Below, in pieces: positions 60,249 to 64,000 of a DNA stretch of 64,000 nt. The stretch is from Mesorhizobium sp. (GTDB lineage Bacteria; Pseudomonadota; Alphaproteobacteria; Rhizobiales; Rhizobiaceae). Made by a program: the position numbers and the translations under genes. The stretch spans positions 1 through 64,000 of the forward strand of contig NZ_SUHQ01000033.1 in NCBI RefSeq assembly GCF_004962245.1, in the 5' to 3' direction. Each line of letters opens with the position of its first letter. Position 1 is the first letter of the stretch. The notes beneath the pieces are model-generated. The model was not told the DNA's origin. It was given only the letters and a program-made list of their open reading frames with translations, and made no database searches.

Positions 60249-61251
60249 TCCCAAGCTGACACCGTCCTTCCCCAGCCTGCTTCAACGCTTTTTCGTCGAG
60301 TATCTCGGCAATCAGCGAGCCGTCAGCTCGCGCACCATCGCCGCCTACCGCGATACCTTCCGATTGTTGCTTGACTTCGCCGAGGCGACGATTGGAAAGG
60401 CGCCCACCCGGCTGACCCTGGCCGACCTCGATGCGCAGTTGATTCTGAGCTTCCTCGACCACTTGGAGAAGGAGCGGAGCAACGGCGTTCGTACGCGCAA
60501 CGCCCGCCTGGCGGCGCTTCGCTCTTTCTTTAAGTATGCCGCCCACTACGACCTGACCGCGCTCTCCGTCATCGAACAGGTGCTGGCCATTCCGATGAAA
60601 CGGTTCGACCGGCCGGTCCTGGGATTTTTGTCACGCGAGGAGATGCAGGCGATCCTTGACGCGCCGGATGCGCGGACCTGGGCGGGTGAGAGGGATCGCG
60701 CACTGTTCAGCCTGATGTACAACACCGGTGCCCGCGTGTCTGAAGCAATCGGCCTGCGCGTCGGCGAGGTCGTCATCGATGGCTCGGCTGTCGCGCACCT
60801 GCATGGAAAGGGGCGCAAAGACCGCAGCGTGCCGCTCTGGCGTACGACCGCCAACCTGATCCGCAACTGGAAGCGCCGGTTGGACTGCGCGGACGAGAAG
60901 AACTTCCTGTTTCCGAACCGGGGCGGAGGATGCATGGCGCGTTCGAACGTCACCCAGCGCCTTGAACTTGCGGTCTCGGCCGCCGAGGAACGTTACCCGC
61001 AACTCGCGCGTCGCTCGATTTCGCCCCACACCATCCGCCACACCACGGCGATGCATCTCCTGCAATCCGGCGTCGATATCAGCGTCATCGCCCTGTGGCT
61101 GGGTCATGAGAGCCCCGCCACGACGCACATGTACCTTCAGGCGGATCTCGCCATGAAGGAGCGCACGCTCAACCGACTGTTGCCCATGACGGCCCGTCAA
61201 GGCCGGTATCGGCCGCCGGACCAGCTCATGCAGTTCCTGATGAGCCTTTGA
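60241..61251 (+). CDS. Tyrosine recombinase, RIT gene 3
   Basis: LMYNTGARVSEAIGLRVGEVV, ISPHTIRHTTAMHLLQSGVDISVIALWLGHESPATTHMYLQADL. Confidence 0.95.
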   Translation: MTDPKLTPSFPSLLQRFFVEYLGNQRAVSSRTIAAYRDTFRLLLDFAEATIGKAPTRLTLADLDAQLILSFLDHLEKERSNGVRTRNARLAALRSFFKYAAHYDLTALSVIEQVLAIPMKRFDRPVLGFLSREEMQAILDAPDARTWAGERDRALFSLMYNTGARVSEAIGLRVGEVVIDGSAVAHLHGKGRKDRSVPLWRTTANLIRNWKRRLDCADEKNFLFPNRGGGCMARSNVTQRLELAVSAAEERYPQLARRSISPHTIRHTTAMHLLQSGVDISVIALWLGHESPATTHMYLQADLAMKERTLNRLLPMTARQGRYRPPDQLMQFLMSL

Positions 61252-61352
61252 ATTATGCGCAGTTCGCCAGCCGGAAATCGTCCGAGAATCCGATGGTTAC
61301 AAGCTCCTGTCCCGGTGAGCTGCGCATAATCATCGGGTGCGCATAATCGCGC

Positions 61353-62224
61353 ACATAGGTCCATAATCGACCGGTATCGGTCTTGCCCTTGGCCAGGACC
61401 GGCACCGTCGTGTCGTCGCCGTGCAGACGTCAAGCGGCCAGCACATGGGCTTCGAGCCGCTTGAACAGCGGCATCAGCGCCGCGGCGCCGGCGCCGACCT
61501 GGTCGGCGAGCGTCGACAGGCTGAGCGGCACACCTTCGCGGGCATAGCGTTCGGCCTGGCGGTTGAGCGGCTGATGCTGGCCGAACTTCTCGAACAGGAT
61601 CATCGCCAGCAAGCCGGGACCGGCCCAGCCGCGCGGGGTGGCGTGGAACGGCGCCGGAGCCTGGCTGATCGTCTCGCAGTCGCGGCAGGTGAACTTCTCC
61701 CGCACGTGCTGGATCACCTTCCATTGCCGCGGCACCACCTCCAGCGTCTCGGTGATATCCTCACCCAGCTTGCGCAGCCGATGACCGCCGCAGCAATGGC
61801 AAGCGGCCGGCGCCGGCTCGACCACGCGTTCGCGCGGCAGGTGCTCTGGAAATGGCTCGCGCGCCGGTCGTTTGCGCACATAAGGCGCCACCTCGGTGGT
61901 CCGGGCCGCGGCCTGTTCGGCGGCGATCTCGTCTTCCGTCGCGGTGCTCTCGAGTTCCTCGAAGGTGAGCTCCATCTGGTCGTGCAGGCGGGCTGAGCGT
62001 TCAGAACTCTGACCATGCAGCGCCCGCTGCAGCTTGCGGATCGTCAGATCCTGATGTGCGATCAGCGCCGCATCATCCGATGCCTTGGCTCTGGCGACCG
62101 CCAGTTCGGCCTCGACCAGCGCAGCGCGCGCGGCCTCATCTTGGGCTCTGGCCAGCGCCGCGGTCAGCGCCGCTCTCAGCGCGCCAATATCGTCCGGAAC
62201 AGCATCCTGGGCGGTGGCAACCAT
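61353..62224 (-). pseudogene. IS66 TnpC, N-terminal half (split, with in-frame stop)
   Basis: LRAALTAALARAQDEAARAALVEAELAVARAKASDDAALIAHQDLTIRKLQRALHGQSSERSARL...; LAA(stop)RLHGDDTTVPVLAKGKTDTGRLWTYVR at the break. Confidence 0.92.
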
Positions 62225-62632
62225 GCCTTGGAGTGAATCATAAAACGCGTCCGCTGACTCGCGGAAAATGGCGCAAACTCAAAGAAAAACTCAGCCCGCG
62301 CGCTTGGGGCGGAACGTGTGAGCGGGTTGCGCCAATCGATCCCGTCGAGCATGTAGGCGAGCTGCGCCGGTGATATGGAAACCGTACCGTCCGCCGGCGA
62401 CGGCCATAGAAACCGGCCCTTCTCGAGCCGTTTCGCATACAGCGACATGCCGAGCCCATCATGCCAGATGATCTTGATCAGATTGCCGCTGCGGCCGCGG
62501 AAGACATAAATATCGCCGGCATGCGGATCCCGGCCCAGCGTCTCCTGAACCTGCAGAGCGAGGCCTTGCATCCCGCGACGCATATCGGTCCGGCCGACCG
62601 CCATCCGCACCTGGCTCGGAACCGGGATCATG
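62176..62632 (-). CDS. IS66 TnpB (C-terminus possibly frameshifted)
   Basis: MIPVPSQVRMAVGRTDMRRGMQGLALQVQETLGRDPHAGDIYVFRGRSGNLIKIIWHDGLGMSLYAKRLEKGRFLWP. Confidence 0.93.
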
Positions 62633-62981
62633 AAACGCCCAGCGCCTTCACCATCGCCGCCGCCAGTGTCGGCGGCGTGGTCAGCGGAATCCGCAGCCGC
62701 ACCTTGCCGGCGACCTCCAGCTCGATCACCGCTGGGGATGCCGCCGGCCGCGAAACGGCGACAGGCTCGTCGGGAGCCACGACAACTTCGGCAAAGCCCG
62801 TCTCGCGGGCTCTCACCGTGCGGCGCCACTTATAGATCAGGCTGGTCGCGACATCGTACTGACGCGCTACCGCCGCCACTGTGGCCCCCGGCGCGAATGC
62901 CGCGGCCAGTATCCGGCACTGATCCTCTTCACTCCAACGCCGCCGCCGCTCCGGCCCGGTCAATAACGTCACATGGCTCAT
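62628..62981 (-). CDS. IS66 TnpA
   Basis: MSHVTLLTGPERRRRWSEEDQCRILAAAFAPGATVAAVARQYDVATSLIYKWRRTVRA. Confidence 0.93.
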   Translation of the reverse strand: MSHVTLLTGPERRRRWSEEDQCRILAAAFAPGATVAAVARQYDVATSLIYKWRRTVRARETGFAEVVVAPDEPVAVSRPAASPAVIELEVAGKVRLRIPLTTPPTLAAAMVKALGVS

Positions 62982-63479
62982 GCTGTGCTGCTAACTTCGC
63001 TCGTAAGGACGACCTTAAGAGCGCAGCCTCGCTACCGTGCCATCCTCCCGCAAGGCGGCCTTCGCCGGAGGCGTACCATAAATGGGTCGGTCGTGATCTA
63101 GGTGCAAACCGTCGATCTCGGCATGGCGCTCTTACAGCGGGACCTGAGTTTTTTCCCTTGAGCTGTGTCGAGGTCGGCAAGTTGGCGCCGATCAGACACC
63201 CGCCCAGTTATCTACGCCAAGCGGTTCAAGCGGGCCAACAAGGCGCTGCGCGTTTCAAGATCTATTTCAGAGCGGGCCATCCGCGAGGTCTGTCACTAGA
63301 TCGCCGGCAATGCCCTGCTGAATGCGCTGTTCAAGGCCGCTCTACCAGGGACTCCAGCCACCATCGCGCTTTTTTGCGCGTGGACCAGATCGAAGCTCGG
63401 CCTTAGCGCTCTGCGCCGAACGTTTCGCACAGGACCGGCGGCGGGCTGCGTTCCGGCCAAGCCAAACGTTGCCGTATCG

Positions 63480-63620
63480 GCCTGAAATCTCTTCCATGCG
63501 TTCGCGCGAACTCACAATCGCGGGAATATTGCTTGCTATATTAGCACATTTAATAGGGTGTCACAAAAACTTAATAAATTGACGATCTTGGGAATCCTTT
63601 CCATCTTTTGGCATGCAAAA
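63480..63620 (-). pseudogene. Truncated second copy of the LysR (52395..53372) start codon and promoter
   Basis: tcggcctgaaatctcttccatg and gggtgtcacaaa-acttaataaatt shared with 53353-53475; encodes MEEISGRY then diverges. Confidence 0.75.
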
Positions 63621-63806
63621 TGGTAACCACGCGCCTCAGGGAAACACGCCAGACTGGGTGTATGGGTTAACGCCCATCCTGGCAATGCAGAGCAGTTTGA
63701 TAGAGGCGGGAGCTTGCTGTGGAGACGGTCTGACTGTTCCGTGTGGTAGGAGCACTTTGTCCGGGCCCAAGCCCCACGCAGCCACTCCAGTGGGCTTGGG
63801 GCAAAC

Positions 63807-64000
63807 ATGAACCTACCGCTAGGATTAGATCCCGGCCGACAAGGGGGGGTATACCGCGAGAGCTGGTACGAGATCGACCTCGGCGCGATTAGGCACAACT
63901 ACCATCAACTTCGTGCGCATCTAGCTGGGACAGTGAAAATATTCGCCTGCTTGAAACGCAATGGATACGGATGTGGAGCGGGGCCTGTAGCCCGGGCTTT
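63807..64000 (+). CDS. Alanine racemase, N-terminal part, runs off the window
   Basis: My translation from ATG 63807: MNLPLGLDPGRQGGVYRESWYEIDLGAIRHNYHQLRAHLAGTVKIFACLKRNGYGCGAGPVARA, matching the alanine racemase N-terminus including the PLP-lysine region. Confidence 0.8.
   Translation, partial: MNLPLGLDPGRQGGVYRESWYEIDLGAIRHNYHQLRAHLAGTVKIFACLKRNGYGCGAGPVARA

Larger units (their letters stand above)
57882..61352 (+). mobile_element. RIT (recombinase in trio) element with about 46-bp terminal inverted repeats
   Basis: IRs: 57882-57928 gcgcgattatgcgcaccccgtgattatgcgcagctcgcccgggacag; 61307-61352 reverse complement gcgcgattatgcgcacccgatgattatgcgcagctcaccgggacag; three consecutive tyrosine recombinase genes between. 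Confidence 0.92.

Noticed and set aside
63680-63696. sigma54-like TGGCAATGCAGAGCA upstream of alanine racemase
   Set aside because: GC is one base too close and the -12 TT is absent
61-64000. CRISPR arrays, tRNA, rRNA
   Set aside because: No regularly spaced direct repeats or recognisable RNA genes were seen on reading; not verified with a search tool

Overview
The window reads as accessory alpha-proteobacterial DNA, probably rhizobial symbiosis-island or plasmid-like. This is inferred from protein resemblance and from a NifA/sigma54-type promoter; no nod or nif gene is visible. Blocks of intact metabolic genes are separated by decayed insertion sequences (IS110, IS481, IS630, IS3, IS5, IS256, IS66, IS91). 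Main intact blocks: (1) GlxA-type regulator, large FAD/GcvT-type dehydrogenase, Lrp/AsnC regulator and M24 (DoeA-like) hydrolase at 2.0-8.4 kb; (2) a putative methylaspartate/mesaconate catabolic cluster at 12.4-21.1 kb (methylaspartate ammonia-lyase, CaiB/BaiF CoA-transferase, CitE-like lyase, LysR, aldehyde dehydrogenase, class I fumarase/mesaconase-like, Lrp); (3) a compact three-gene TIR / DUF4231-SLATT-like membrane protein / ThsB-like TIR operon at 21.95-23.93 kb, the best candidate for an undescribed defence system; (4) an M20 hydrolase, GNAT, and an amidase plus polyamine-type ABC importer with a fused permease at 28-38.4 kb; (5) two paralogous ATP-grasp ligases (9.9 and 38.8 kb); (6) panD behind a NifA-UAS/sigma54 promoter; (7) an EctB-type aminotransferase overlapping a 2OG-Fe(II) oxygenase, and a LuxR solo; (8) an IS66 element split by an IS91-type element plus a recombinase-in-trio (RIT) element at 53.8-63.0 kb; (9) the start of an alanine racemase at the right edge. 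No tRNA, rRNA or CRISPR array was recognised. All assignments come from reading the sequence and the supplied translations; no database search was run.
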